Assembly: GCA_905200435.1 (NCBI GenBank)
Contig: CAJKKJ010000024.1
Location: forward strand, 1-8,253
Length of the DNA: 8,253 nucleotides
Reading direction: 5' to 3'
Source: an uncultured Bacillota bacterium
Lineage (GTDB): Bacteria > Bacillota_I > Bacilli_A > RF39 > UBA660
A program made the translations under genes and the position numbers. This document shows positions 1 to 4,917 of this stretch, in pieces. The notes beneath the pieces were generated by a model that saw nothing but the letters and a program-made list of their open reading frames with translations, made no database searches and had not been told where the DNA came from. Each line of letters opens with the position of its first letter. Position 1 is the stretch's first letter.

Positions 1-100
1 TGTTTTCTGTAACAAGTGCTGCACCCACTTTAAAGCCTGTTAATGTGCAAGCATTTTCTCTTACTTCTTTAGCATATTTAAATAATAAATCTTTATTCAT
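1..100 (-). CDS. cdd: Cytidine deaminase-like protein, N-terminal part (cut by window edge)
   Basis: Only the first 33 codons are inside the window; the gene runs off the left edge. The peptide begins MNKDLLFKYAKEV and contains FKVGAALVTEN at about residues 23-33. This matches the opening strand of the cytidine deaminase fold, whose family consensus is close to SxFxVGAAL. Enzymes of this family deaminate cytidine or deoxycytidine to the uridine form in pyrimidine salvage, using a zinc site that would lie further on and cannot be seen here. The usual YAPYS stretch before FxVGAAL is replaced by CTLTG, so a divergent family member or a related nucleoside deaminase is possible. The start is the ATG at 98-100, with GGAGGG at 104-109 as ribosome-binding site. 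It has its own promoter. Confidence 0.72.
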   Translation of the reverse strand, partial: MNKDLLFKYAKEVRENACTLTGFKVGAALVTEN

Positions 101-128
101 ATACCCTCCAAGACTTTATCACATCTTA

Positions 129-157
129 ATTCTACTATAAATATTATTATTTTTCAA
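129..157 (-). promoter_or_regulatory. Promoter of the cytidine deaminase-like gene
   Basis: On the minus strand a -35 box TTGAAA (152-157) and a -10 box TAGAAT (129-134) are separated by exactly 17 bases. Both are one base from the sigma-A consensus. Transcription would start near 122, leaving a leader of about 20 bases that includes the GGAGGG ribosome-binding site. The -35 box begins directly after the T-tract of the hsp20 terminator. Confidence 0.75.
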
Positions 158-158
158 G

Positions 159-184
159 AAAAAAGAAATCTTTTTCAGATTTCT
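159..184 (-). terminator. Rho-independent terminator of hsp20
   Basis: Read on the minus strand, the 7-bp stem AGAAATC/GATTTCT (178-184 and 164-170) encloses a 7-base loop and is followed by five T (163-159). The hsp20 stop codon TAG (183-185) lies partly inside the left arm, so the hairpin starts with no spacer after the coding region. The stem is weak in GC, as expected in this genome. Confidence 0.75.
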
Positions 185-566
185 ATTTGATTTCAATACG
201 TTTTTTATCTTTAGACTCTTCAATTTTTGGAACTCTAATTTTCAAAGTACCATTTTCAAATGATGCTTCTACGTCATCTGTTTTTAAATCTCCAAGATAG
301 AAAGATCTTTCAAATTTACCATATCTTCTTTCACGGCAAATATAATTTTTTGTTTTTTCTGTTTCATCGAAGTGTTTAGATGCTTTAACTGTTAAATAGC
401 CATTATCAACATCTATGTTAATATCTTCTTTTTTAAATCCAGGAACATCAACTTCAATGTTATAAGCACCATCTTTCTCATAAACATCACATTTCATACT
501 ATTGTTATTTGAATTAAAGTCTTCAAACACATCGTCTAAAAAATAATTTCTAGGTATTAATTTCAT
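183..566 (-). CDS. hsp20: Small heat-shock protein, HSP20/alpha-crystallin family
   Basis: A 127-residue ATP-independent holdase chaperone of the cytoplasm. It binds unfolding proteins under heat or other stress and holds them for refolding by DnaK and ClpB-type machines. The N-terminus is short (residues 1-23) and starts MKLIPRNYFLDDVFEDF, typical of bacterial HSP20. The alpha-crystallin domain spans about 24-115. It includes the VDVPGFKKEDI block (about 39-49) and the signature GTLKIRVPK (106-114). The C-terminal tail carries the oligomerisation motif I-x-I as IEI (124-126). The length is slightly short of the usual 140-150. An ATG two codons upstream (570-572) is open, but it sits almost on top of the GGAGGA site, whereas the ATG at 564-566 has a normal 7-base spacing, so I chose the latter. 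Transcription is controlled by a CIRCE operator overlapping the promoter, so HrcA repression is expected. The gene stands alone, with its terminator overlapping the stop codon. Confidence 0.95.
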   Translation of the reverse strand: MKLIPRNYFLDDVFEDFNSNNNSMKCDVYEKDGAYNIEVDVPGFKKEDINIDVDNGYLTVKASKHFDETEKTKNYICRERRYGKFERSFYLGDLKTDDVEASFENGTLKIRVPKIEESKDKKRIEIK

Positions 567-572
567 ATCCAT

Positions 573-578
573 TCCTCC
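573..578 (-). promoter_or_regulatory. Ribosome-binding site that decides the hsp20 start
   Basis: GGAGGA on the minus strand. From its GGAGG core, the distance to the ATG at 564-566 is 7 bases, but only 1 base to the upstream ATG at 570-572. Initiation at the inner ATG is therefore favoured, removing two residues (Met-Asp) from the longest reading frame. Confidence 0.75.
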
Positions 579-592
579 ATTTCATATATATA

Positions 593-620
593 ATTATATC
601 ACAAAATTAGCACTTGTCAA
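593..620 (-). promoter_or_regulatory. Promoter of hsp20
   Basis: A perfect -35 box TTGACA (615-620) and a perfect -10 box TATAAT (593-598) are separated by 16 bases on the minus strand. The -35 box lies inside the CIRCE element, so HrcA bound there would block RNA polymerase. This is a strong sigma-A promoter held in check by a repressor, the usual logic of class I heat-shock genes. Confidence 0.88.
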
Positions 621-633
621 TAGAAAGTGCTAA
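607..633. promoter_or_regulatory. CIRCE operator (HrcA binding site)
   Basis: Inverted repeat TTAGCACTT-N9-AAGTGCTAA (607-615 and 625-633). The established CIRCE consensus is TTAGCACTC-N9-GAGTGCTAA. The arms match it except for the innermost base of each arm, and these two changes are symmetrical, so the repeat remains perfect; it extends two further bases outward (605-635). Spacing is exactly nine. It covers the -35 box of hsp20. HrcA binds CIRCE and is released when GroEL is titrated by unfolded protein. In many Bacillota CIRCE marks groESL and hrcA-dnaK; use at a lone hsp20 gene is less common but known. Confidence 0.93.
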
Positions 634-649
634 TTATTTACAAATTTTT

Positions 650-2488
650 TTATCGGTAAAAACCACTTGCATCTATATACTTATCAGAATCGGACGTGTC
701 TAAAAATCTATTATTAAATTTATATTGTCTTGTGTCGATTAAGACTATTGGTAAATTGTAATATTTTGCAACCTTTATGTCTCCCTCTGTTACTTCATCA
801 TAGCAAATAACATAATCAGGCATCAATTTATTTAATTCAATTTTTCTAGACTTTTCTTGATAAACTATTTCATTATATCCTTTTGTTTCTTTAATTAAAT
901 TTGATGGTGTATATAATTTTTGAATGTAATCAGTATGTTCATCATGCATAGAATTATAATTTGAAAATGAATCTGAATTTCTTAAGTGAACAAATCGTTT
1001 ATAGTCTAAATTAGAAAAACCAAAAGAAATTGCTTCTCTAGGGCTTCCATATGTTGTTAAATTATTACTGCCAATAAAACTTAGAGATAATCCATCATGC
1101 AATCTTTCTTTCCAAACATCAGGGCTTAGATTAGGATTATTTTTTTCTACTCCGGTAATATGTACAAATGCATAAAATTTCTCACCTGTTAATTCGTATA
1201 TTGGTACACCGTATTTTTGACTTTTTTCAAGTGACAACTGCTTTGACATATTTTCTGGATTAATCGCAGATGATATTAAATTAGTATATGTATTATCACG
1301 ACATTTTCTATAATCATCATAAAATAGATCAACTAAATTTCCATATTTTTGGCACTCCTTATATAATTTTTTTCTTTCTTCAAAACTTAATTCTTCAAAG
1401 TCAAGGATCTTTTTATAGAGTACTATTCTTTCTTCATCAATTACTTTATCAATTAAACTATCATTATATTCAATCATTATATTCAAATTTTTTAGAAAAT
1501 TAATTGGAATATCTTTAAAAAATCTATCTATCAAAATGTCTCTCATCTTAAGTGTATCATATCTGTAAAAAATATTTCTCATATGTGGTAAGCTCTTATT
1601 GCTTATTCCGACTTTTGTCAAAAAGCTTACTATATCATCAGTTAATAGTGATGAAAAATCTTTTCCTTCTTTAAGACAATCAATTATTTCTTTGGTAATA
1701 GGGAAAAGACCATCGGAATATTCTTCTACACTCTTATCATACTTTTTTTCTCTTAATTTATCTATTTCAAAGGCAGCAAGAGAGTTATTTTTTTCAAGAT
1801 TATCAATAAAGTAGCGATAAAATGCAATATCTTCTATACTAAGGATTTTTTCTTGAAATCTTTGGTCGAGTGCTAGTTCATTTGGAAATATAATATTATT
1901 TGATACAAGGCTCATTATATAACCTACACTTGAATCATAAATAATATTTTTGGCTTTATCATACTTTATTAATTCATTAAATAATTTGGGAGTTGCTGAA
2001 TGAAGTATATCCTTGAAATCTGCACTATTAATTATAGCATTTTTTATTTTCTCATCTTTTATTAGTTCTAATTTAACATTTTCTATAAAATAAGAAAAAT
2101 TCTTTTCTAAATGATTTTTTATCATATAATCTGCTATAACTCTAGATGATTTTAAGTCCAAATAATTTAGATAATTTACCAAAAAACTTGATAATATAGC
2201 TTTAATTACATTTTCATTTTTTACAAATTTTGAAATATCTTTACAAGAAGTAATAATAGCATTTAATTTTTCCGACCTTCTTTTATCATTTAATATTCTA
2301 TTTACCATATCATCATCCGATATGTAACTACAATCATCTATTTTTTGAACTATCCATACAAATGCGTAATGTTTTTCTTCTTGCATCAATAAATCTCTAA
2401 TATCTTTGTTTAATAATAACTCTTCATTTCTAGATATATAATTCGCTAGTTGTAAATTGTCTAATTTTTTTATGTCTTCTATATTCAT
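650..2488 (-). CDS. Unrecognised 612-residue protein with helical N-terminal region and distinct C-terminal domain
   Basis: I do not recognise this protein with confidence. Residues 1 to about 410 are rich in Leu, Ile, Lys, Asp and Glu and look like a long array of alpha-helices, perhaps HEAT-like, without a clear repeat. Residues about 420-590 differ: they read as alternating strands and turns, with FYAFVHITG (438-446), DGLSLSFIG (465-473), an ISFGF stretch (487-491), KRFVHLRNSDSFSN (497-510), YNEIVYQ (538-544), PDYVICYDE (557-565) and NLPIVLIDT (578-586). No signal peptide or membrane segment is visible, so it is probably cytoplasmic. The reading frame is open 43 codons further upstream, but that extension crosses the rubrerythrin terminator and coding end. 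The ATG at 2486-2488 has a GGTGAT site just ahead, so I used it. The His-x-Thr-Gly and Asn-Glu-Ile-Val-Tyr blocks faintly recall ADP-ribosyltransferase-like folds; this is only a hypothesis. No terminator is visible before the hsp20 promoter. Confidence 0.85.
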   Translation of the reverse strand: MNIEDIKKLDNLQLANYISRNEELLLNKDIRDLLMQEEKHYAFVWIVQKIDDCSYISDDDMVNRILNDKRRSEKLNAIITSCKDISKFVKNENVIKAILSSFLVNYLNYLDLKSSRVIADYMIKNHLEKNFSYFIENVKLELIKDEKIKNAIINSADFKDILHSATPKLFNELIKYDKAKNIIYDSSVGYIMSLVSNNIIFPNELALDQRFQEKILSIEDIAFYRYFIDNLEKNNSLAAFEIDKLREKKYDKSVEEYSDGLFPITKEIIDCLKEGKDFSSLLTDDIVSFLTKVGISNKSLPHMRNIFYRYDTLKMRDILIDRFFKDIPINFLKNLNIMIEYNDSLIDKVIDEERIVLYKKILDFEELSFEERKKLYKECQKYGNLVDLFYDDYRKCRDNTYTNLISSAINPENMSKQLSLEKSQKYGVPIYELTGEKFYAFVHITGVEKNNPNLSPDVWKERLHDGLSLSFIGSNNLTTYGSPREAISFGFSNLDYKRFVHLRNSDSFSNYNSMHDEHTDYIQKLYTPSNLIKETKGYNEIVYQEKSRKIELNKLMPDYVICYDEVTEGDIKVAKYYNLPIVLIDTRQYKFNNRFLDTSDSDKYIDASGFYR

Positions 2489-2503
2489 AATATCACCATT
2501 ATA

Positions 2504-2532
2504 ATAATACAAAAAAAAACTCCTAAAATCAA
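2504..2532 (-). promoter_or_regulatory. Possible promoter of the 612-residue protein gene
   Basis: TTGATT (2527-2532) and TATTAT (2504-2509) are 17 bases apart on the minus strand. The -35 box lies in the loop of the rubrerythrin terminator and the spacer is the terminator stem and T-tract. The predicted start, near 2497, would leave a leader of only about 9 bases, beginning at the GGTGAT ribosome-binding site. This is unusually short, so the promoter is tentative; read-through from rubrerythrin is the alternative. Confidence 0.35.
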
Positions 2533-2539
2533 GGAGTTT
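2511..2539 (-). terminator. Rho-independent terminator of rubrerythrin
   Basis: On the minus strand an 8-bp stem AAACTCCT/AGGAGTTT (2532-2539 and 2517-2524) with a 7-base loop (2525-2531) runs into a tract of nine T (2519-2511, partly within the stem). The rubrerythrin stop codon TAA (2538-2540) overlaps the left arm. Confidence 0.85.
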
Positions 2540-3077
2540 AGTAATTATTTGCTTTTCTTTCAAAGAAACTTTTTGGATGATTACATACTGGGCATACTTC
2601 TGGTGCCTTTTTACCAATTACAATATGACCACAATTGCGACAAATCCAAATTGTATCTTCATCGTTTGAGAAAACTAATTCTTCATCAACATTTTCAATT
2701 AATTTTCTATATCTTTCTTCATGGGCTTTTTCGATTGCACCCACCATTTTAAATTTATTTGCAATTTCAGTAAAACCTTCTTCTAAAGCTTCTTTAGCCA
2801 TTCTATCATACATATCTGTCCATTCAAAGTTTTCACCATTTGCTGCTGATTCTAGATTTTCTTTTGTAGACTTAATATCTCCACCTTCTAGGTATTTGAA
2901 CCACATTTTAGCATGTTCTTTTTCATTGTTTGCTGTTTCTTCAAATATAGCTGCTATTTGTTCATAACCATCTTTTTTTGCTTTTGATGCAAAATATGTA
3001 TATTTATTTCTTGCTTGGCTTTCACCAGCAAAAGCTTCTTTTAAATTTGCTTCTGTTTTTGTTCCTTTTAAATTCAT
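2538..3077 (-). CDS. rbr: Rubrerythrin
   Basis: A 179-residue cytoplasmic non-haem di-iron protein that reduces hydrogen peroxide to water with electrons from NAD(P)H via a rubredoxin or similar donor. It is a main peroxide defence of anaerobes. The N-terminal four-helix ferritin-like domain (about 1-135) carries the expected ligands: Glu19, Glu52 and His55 in an ExxH motif, Glu96 and Glu99, and Glu116 with His119. The C-terminal rubredoxin-like domain binds one iron through Cys146, Cys149, Cys162 and Cys165 (CRNCG and CPVCN). Length and domain order match classical rubrerythrins. The start has an excellent AGGAGG site 7 bases upstream (3085-3090). Its terminator overlaps the stop codon. No clear PerR box was found in the 60 bases upstream. 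The neighbouring hsp20 is also a stress gene, but each appears to be transcribed separately. Confidence 0.96.
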   Translation of the reverse strand: MNLKGTKTEANLKEAFAGESQARNKYTYFASKAKKDGYEQIAAIFEETANNEKEHAKMWFKYLEGGDIKSTKENLESAANGENFEWTDMYDRMAKEALEEGFTEIANKFKMVGAIEKAHEERYRKLIENVDEELVFSNDEDTIWICRNCGHIVIGKKAPEVCPVCNHPKSFFERKANNY

Positions 3078-3096
3078 AATTATACCTCCTACATAT

Positions 3097-3105
3097 ATAT
3101 TAACA
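3097..3105 (-). promoter_or_regulatory. Possible extended -10 promoter of rubrerythrin
   Basis: TG-T-TAATAT on the minus strand (TG at 3104-3105, -10 box 3097-3102). There is no good -35 box at 17 bases (the position reads TTTTAA). It lies between the glycosyltransferase terminator and the AGGAGG site, where a promoter is required. The -10 box matches only four of six consensus bases, so the exact location is uncertain. Confidence 0.38.
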
Positions 3106-3126
3106 TAAATTTATTTAAATTAAAAC

Positions 3127-3156
3127 AAAAAAAATAAGTTTACACAAATAAACTTA
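3127..3156 (-). terminator. Rho-independent terminator of the glycosyltransferase remnant
   Basis: On the minus strand a perfect 8-bp stem TAAGTTTA/TAAACTTA (3149-3156 and 3135-3142) with a 6-base loop is followed by eight T (3134-3127). The TAA stop of the remnant (3140-3142) lies inside the right arm. Confidence 0.85.
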
Positions 3157-3651
3157 CTCTTACTGCTTTTTTTAAAGCTGTTTTGAATATATTTTCTATA
3201 TTATATGTATTAAATAAATCTTTTTTAAATAATTTATTCCATAGTGGACCATCAAATGTATTAATAATATTTTGATGATTACAAACTAGGTAAGATGCTA
3301 CTTTATTATAGTTTGAATTATAAATACTTATATCTGAATTATTATTTTTTAAAGCATTTATCATTTTTTCAAGCATTTGTTCATCTTCTAGGTTTATATT
3401 GTCAATAAAATATATTTACCTGTTGATTTTTCTAGTGCTAGCTCAAATATTGATGATTTTGTTTCATATATTTTTATTCGATCATCAAGAAACGACCAAT
3501 TATTACATATTTCAAGTGTTTCATCTTTTGAACCACTATCTATTATAATAATTTCTAAATCTTTATAAGATTGTTTTAAAAGCCCCATTATTATTCTATT
3601 TAGATGTTCTGCAGTATTTAAAACCGGAACAATTACACTTATTTTTTCCAT
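3140..3651 (-). pseudogene. Family-2 glycosyltransferase, frameshifted and shortened
   Basis: The first reading frame (85 residues, 3394-3651) opens MEKISVIVPVLNTAEHLNRI and continues LKQSYKDLEIIIIDSGSKDET. This is the classic nucleotide-sugar-binding half of a GT2 (GT-A fold) glycosyltransferase. It ends early at GKYILLTI. The other frame continues the same protein (DNINLEDEQMLEKMINALKN, then GPLWNKLFKKDLF, a typical GT2 block). Adding one T to the run of four at 3407-3410 joins them as GKYIFIDNIN, giving 170 codons plus stop. Even restored, the protein is short for the family (usually over 220), the DxD metal motif reads DNIN, and the second Asp of the usual IVDDGS reads Ser in IIDSGS. It stops before the expected acidic catalytic block after WNKL. 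Loss of function is therefore likely even if the frameshift is a sequencing error. The first start has a GAGGAA site (3659-3664) 7 bases upstream. A strong promoter and terminator are still present. Intact relatives glycosylate wall polymers or lipids. Confidence 0.85.
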
Positions 3652-3660
3652 AATAGTATT

Positions 3661-3697
3661 CCTCGTTTCTTGATGGTTATTCTAATCAAAAAAGAGG
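3661..3697. repeat. Imperfect inverted repeat across the glycosyltransferase promoter and ribosome-binding site
   Basis: Arms 3661-3674 and 3685-3697 match as CCTC-(extra G)-TTT-C/T-TTGAT against their complement, about 12 of 13 pairs with one bulged base. The centre is 10 bases. The central part holds the -10 box (3679-3684), one arm lies in the promoter spacer, and the other contains the GAGG ribosome-binding site. It could be a repressor operator. In a transcript reading through from ldh it could form a hairpin that hides the ribosome-binding site. Confidence 0.5.
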
Positions 3698-3707
3698 ATG
3701 TTGTCAA
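3679..3707 (-). promoter_or_regulatory. Promoter of the glycosyltransferase remnant
   Basis: A perfect -35 box TTGACA (3702-3707) and a -10 box TAGAAT (3679-3684), one mismatch, are separated by 17 bases on the minus strand. The predicted start is near 3672. It lies between ldh and the remnant, so the remnant is probably transcribed on its own despite being broken. Confidence 0.78.
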
Positions 3708-3725
3708 ATCAATTTAGTATTTTTT

Positions 3726-4640
3726 TTATTCATTAATTTTTGATATTGCTTCTTTAATTATATTAACTGAATTTTTGAATTTTTGGCTTTCATTTTCAGT
3801 TAAATTTACCTTCATTTTTTTACTTACTCCTGTTTTATTTATGATAGCAGGAAGACCTATATAAATACCATTTTCTCTATCATAATTCGATACTGTTATG
3901 ATGGCGTTTTCATTACCTAATATAGCATTTGTTATTCTAACTAGGCACATACCAATTCCATAATATGTCGCGCCTTTTTTATTGATTATTTCATAAGCTG
4001 CTTCTCTTACTGATTTTTCAACATTATTTTTTTCTTCCTGATTTAAAAATTCATCAATATTTTGAAGACCAATATTAACATTACTCCATGGTACAAATTC
4101 AGAGTCTCCATGTTCACCAATTACATAGCCATGAACATTTTTAGGATTCACGCTTATTTTTTCACCTACTAAATATCTTAGTCTTGCTGTATCTAAACTT
4201 GTTCCACTTCCCATTACTTTATGATAAGGTAATCCTGAATATTTCTGAACTAAATATGTCATAACATCTAATGGATTGGTTGCAACTAAGAAAATACCAT
4301 TAAAATTGTTTTTCATTACATTTGATACTATTTCTTTAAATATTTTACTGTTTTTATTTATTAAATCCATTCTTGTTTCACCTGGATTTTGATTGGCACC
4401 AGCTGCAATTACTACTATGCTTGCATCTTTGCAGTCTTCATATGTTCCTGCTTTTATATCTATTTTTGAGGGCGCAAATGCTAGACAGTGGTTTAAATCC
4501 ATTGCTTCGCCTACTATTCTGTCATAGTTTAAATCTATGAGTGCTAGTTCGTTTACATATGTCCTTTGATTTAATAAAGCATATGCATAACTCATGCCTA
4601 CATTTCCGCATCCAATAATAACTACTTTGTTTTTTTCCAC
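3726..4640 (-). CDS. ldh: L-lactate dehydrogenase
   Basis: A 304-residue cytoplasmic enzyme that reduces pyruvate to L-lactate and regenerates NAD+ from NADH in fermentation. The NAD-binding Rossmann fold starts at once with GCGNVG (10-15) and has Asp36 for the adenosine ribose. The key active-site residues of the family are present: Gln84 in GANQ (lactate rather than malate specificity) and Arg90 on the mobile loop, with Asn122 in TNP. Asp150 and Arg153 lie in SLDTAR and the proton donor His177 in GEHGD. Arg155 and His170 match the positions that bind fructose-1,6-bisphosphate in allosteric bacterial LDHs, so activation by this glycolytic intermediate is likely. The start is GTG (4638-4640), with GGTGAT (4645-4650) ahead; no ATG fits better, and the N-terminus matches the family. 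No convincing terminator follows the TAA stop; the next gene has its own promoter. Confidence 0.96.
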   Translation of the reverse strand: MEKNKVVIIGCGNVGMSYAYALLNQRTYVNELALIDLNYDRIVGEAMDLNHCLAFAPSKIDIKAGTYEDCKDASIVVIAAGANQNPGETRMDLINKNSKIFKEIVSNVMKNNFNGIFLVATNPLDVMTYLVQKYSGLPYHKVMGSGTSLDTARLRYLVGEKISVNPKNVHGYVIGEHGDSEFVPWSNVNIGLQNIDEFLNQEEKNNVEKSVREAAYEIINKKGATYYGIGMCLVRITNAILGNENAIITVSNYDRENGIYIGLPAIINKTGVSKKMKVNLTENESQKFKNSVNIIKEAISKINE

Positions 4641-4663
4641 TTATATCACCACTTTCTATGTTT

Positions 4664-4674
4664 ATTTTACCACA
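4664..4674 (-). promoter_or_regulatory. Possible extended -10 promoter of ldh
   Basis: TGTGGTAAAAT on the minus strand gives TG-G-TAAAAT, an extended -10 box (4664-4669) with one mismatch. The -35 position at 17 bases reads TATTAT and is weak. The start would be near 4657, giving a leader of about 17 bases with the GGTGAT site. Confidence 0.5.
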
Positions 4675-4708
4675 ATATATAAAAGAATAATACTTTATTT
4701 TGAAAAAA

Positions 4709-4719
4709 TGTGGTATAAT
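4709..4719 (+). promoter_or_regulatory. Extended -10 promoter-like site pointing at trpS
   Basis: TGTGGTATAAT on the plus strand contains a perfect -10 box TATAAT (4714-4719) preceded by TG-G, the extended -10 signature. The -35 position at 17 bases (4691-4696, TACTTT) is poor. It mirrors the ldh promoter site on the other strand, forming a TACCACA...TGTGGTA inverted repeat. Transcripts from it would run through the tRNA-Trp gene in antisense and reach trpS, leaving a leader of nearly 200 bases. Confidence 0.4.
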
Positions 4720-4736
4720 ATATCTGAAAAGCGGAT

Positions 4737-4764
4737 AAAAAAAAGTTTAGTTAAACTAAACTTT
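4737..4764 (-). terminator. Rho-independent terminator of tRNA-Trp
   Basis: On the minus strand the 9-bp stem AAAGTTTAG/CTAAACTTT (4756-4764 and 4742-4750) with a 5-base loop is followed by T residues through 4737. The full element is a 23-base perfect palindrome centred at 4753. On the plus strand it also forms a hairpin but is not followed by a T-tract, so it should terminate only in the minus direction. Confidence 0.85.
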
Positions 4765-4774
4765 AATAATCATC

Positions 4775-4848
4775 TGGCAGGGGTAGCAGGAGTTGAACCC
4801 ACATTAACGGTTTTGGAGACCGTCGCTCTACCATTAAACTATACCCCT
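4775..4848 (-). tRNA. trnW: tRNA-Trp (anticodon CCA)
   Basis: A 74-base cloverleaf with encoded CCA end. The acceptor stem AGGGGTA pairs with TACCCCT (7 of 7) and is followed by discriminator G73, an identity element of bacterial tRNA-Trp. The D arm is GTTT...GAGC. The anticodon arm is ACGGT-CTCCAAA-ACCGT, with anticodon CCA at 4814-4816. The T arm is GTGGG-TTCAACT-CCTGC, and the variable loop is short (TAAT). It reads UGG codons. It has its own consensus promoter about 6 bases ahead of the mature 5' end and its own terminator, and it lies divergently next to the gene for its own synthetase, trpS. Confidence 0.97.
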
Positions 4849-4860
4849 AAGACAAGTTAT

Positions 4861-4889
4861 ATTATACATTATTAAGAATAATTTGTCAA
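4861..4889 (-). promoter_or_regulatory. Promoter of tRNA-Trp
   Basis: A perfect -35 box TTGACA (4884-4889), a 17-base spacer and a perfect -10 box TATAAT (4861-4866) lie on the minus strand. The start would fall near 4854, only about 6 bases before the mature tRNA. This is the strongest promoter in the window, as expected for a stable RNA gene. Its -35 box lies 28 bases from the trpS start codon, leaving little room for a separate trpS promoter. Confidence 0.92.
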
Positions 4890-4902
4890 TTGATATTTAG
4901 TG

Positions 4903-4909
4903 AAGGAAG
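4903..4909 (+). promoter_or_regulatory. Ribosome-binding site that decides the trpS start
   Basis: AAGGAAG lies 8 bases before the ATG at 4918-4920. The longest reading frame begins at a GTG (4900-4902) upstream of this site, which has no ribosome-binding site of its own, so the ATG is the likely start. Confidence 0.8.
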
Positions 4910-4917
4910 TTGAAATT

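Noticed and set aside
636..660. Terminator for the 612-residue protein
   Set aside because: A TTTAC/GTAAA pair with a large loop exists, but the stem is only 5 bp and no T-tract follows. Transcription may run into the hsp20 promoter region.
1288..1814. Two 71-residue plus-strand reading frames opposite the 612-residue protein gene
   Set aside because: Low-complexity, Phe/Leu/Ser-rich shadows of an AT-rich gene, without ribosome-binding sites or family resemblance.
2489..2617. 43-codon upstream extension of the 612-residue protein
   Set aside because: It would be translated through the rubrerythrin stop region and terminator, and its residues look unlike a protein start. The ATG at 2486-2488 has its own GGTGAT site.
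2549..2967. Plus-strand reading frames opposite rubrerythrin
   Set aside because: They are antisense shadows of a certain, conserved gene; the codon pattern belongs to rubrerythrin.
3091..3134. PerR-type operator upstream of rubrerythrin
   Set aside because: The stretch is AT-rich and gives chance partial matches, but no proper inverted repeat of the PerR form is present.
4594..4875. 93-residue plus-strand reading frame containing a GVAGVEPTLTVLE-type peptide
   Set aside because: It is the translated antisense of the tRNA-Trp gene plus the end of ldh, a well-known kind of false gene; it has no ribosome-binding site.
4849..4917. T-box or tryptophan-responsive leader for trpS
   Set aside because: The space is only about 70 bases and holds the tRNA promoter. 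There is no specifier stem, no T-box core sequence and no terminator/antiterminator pair.
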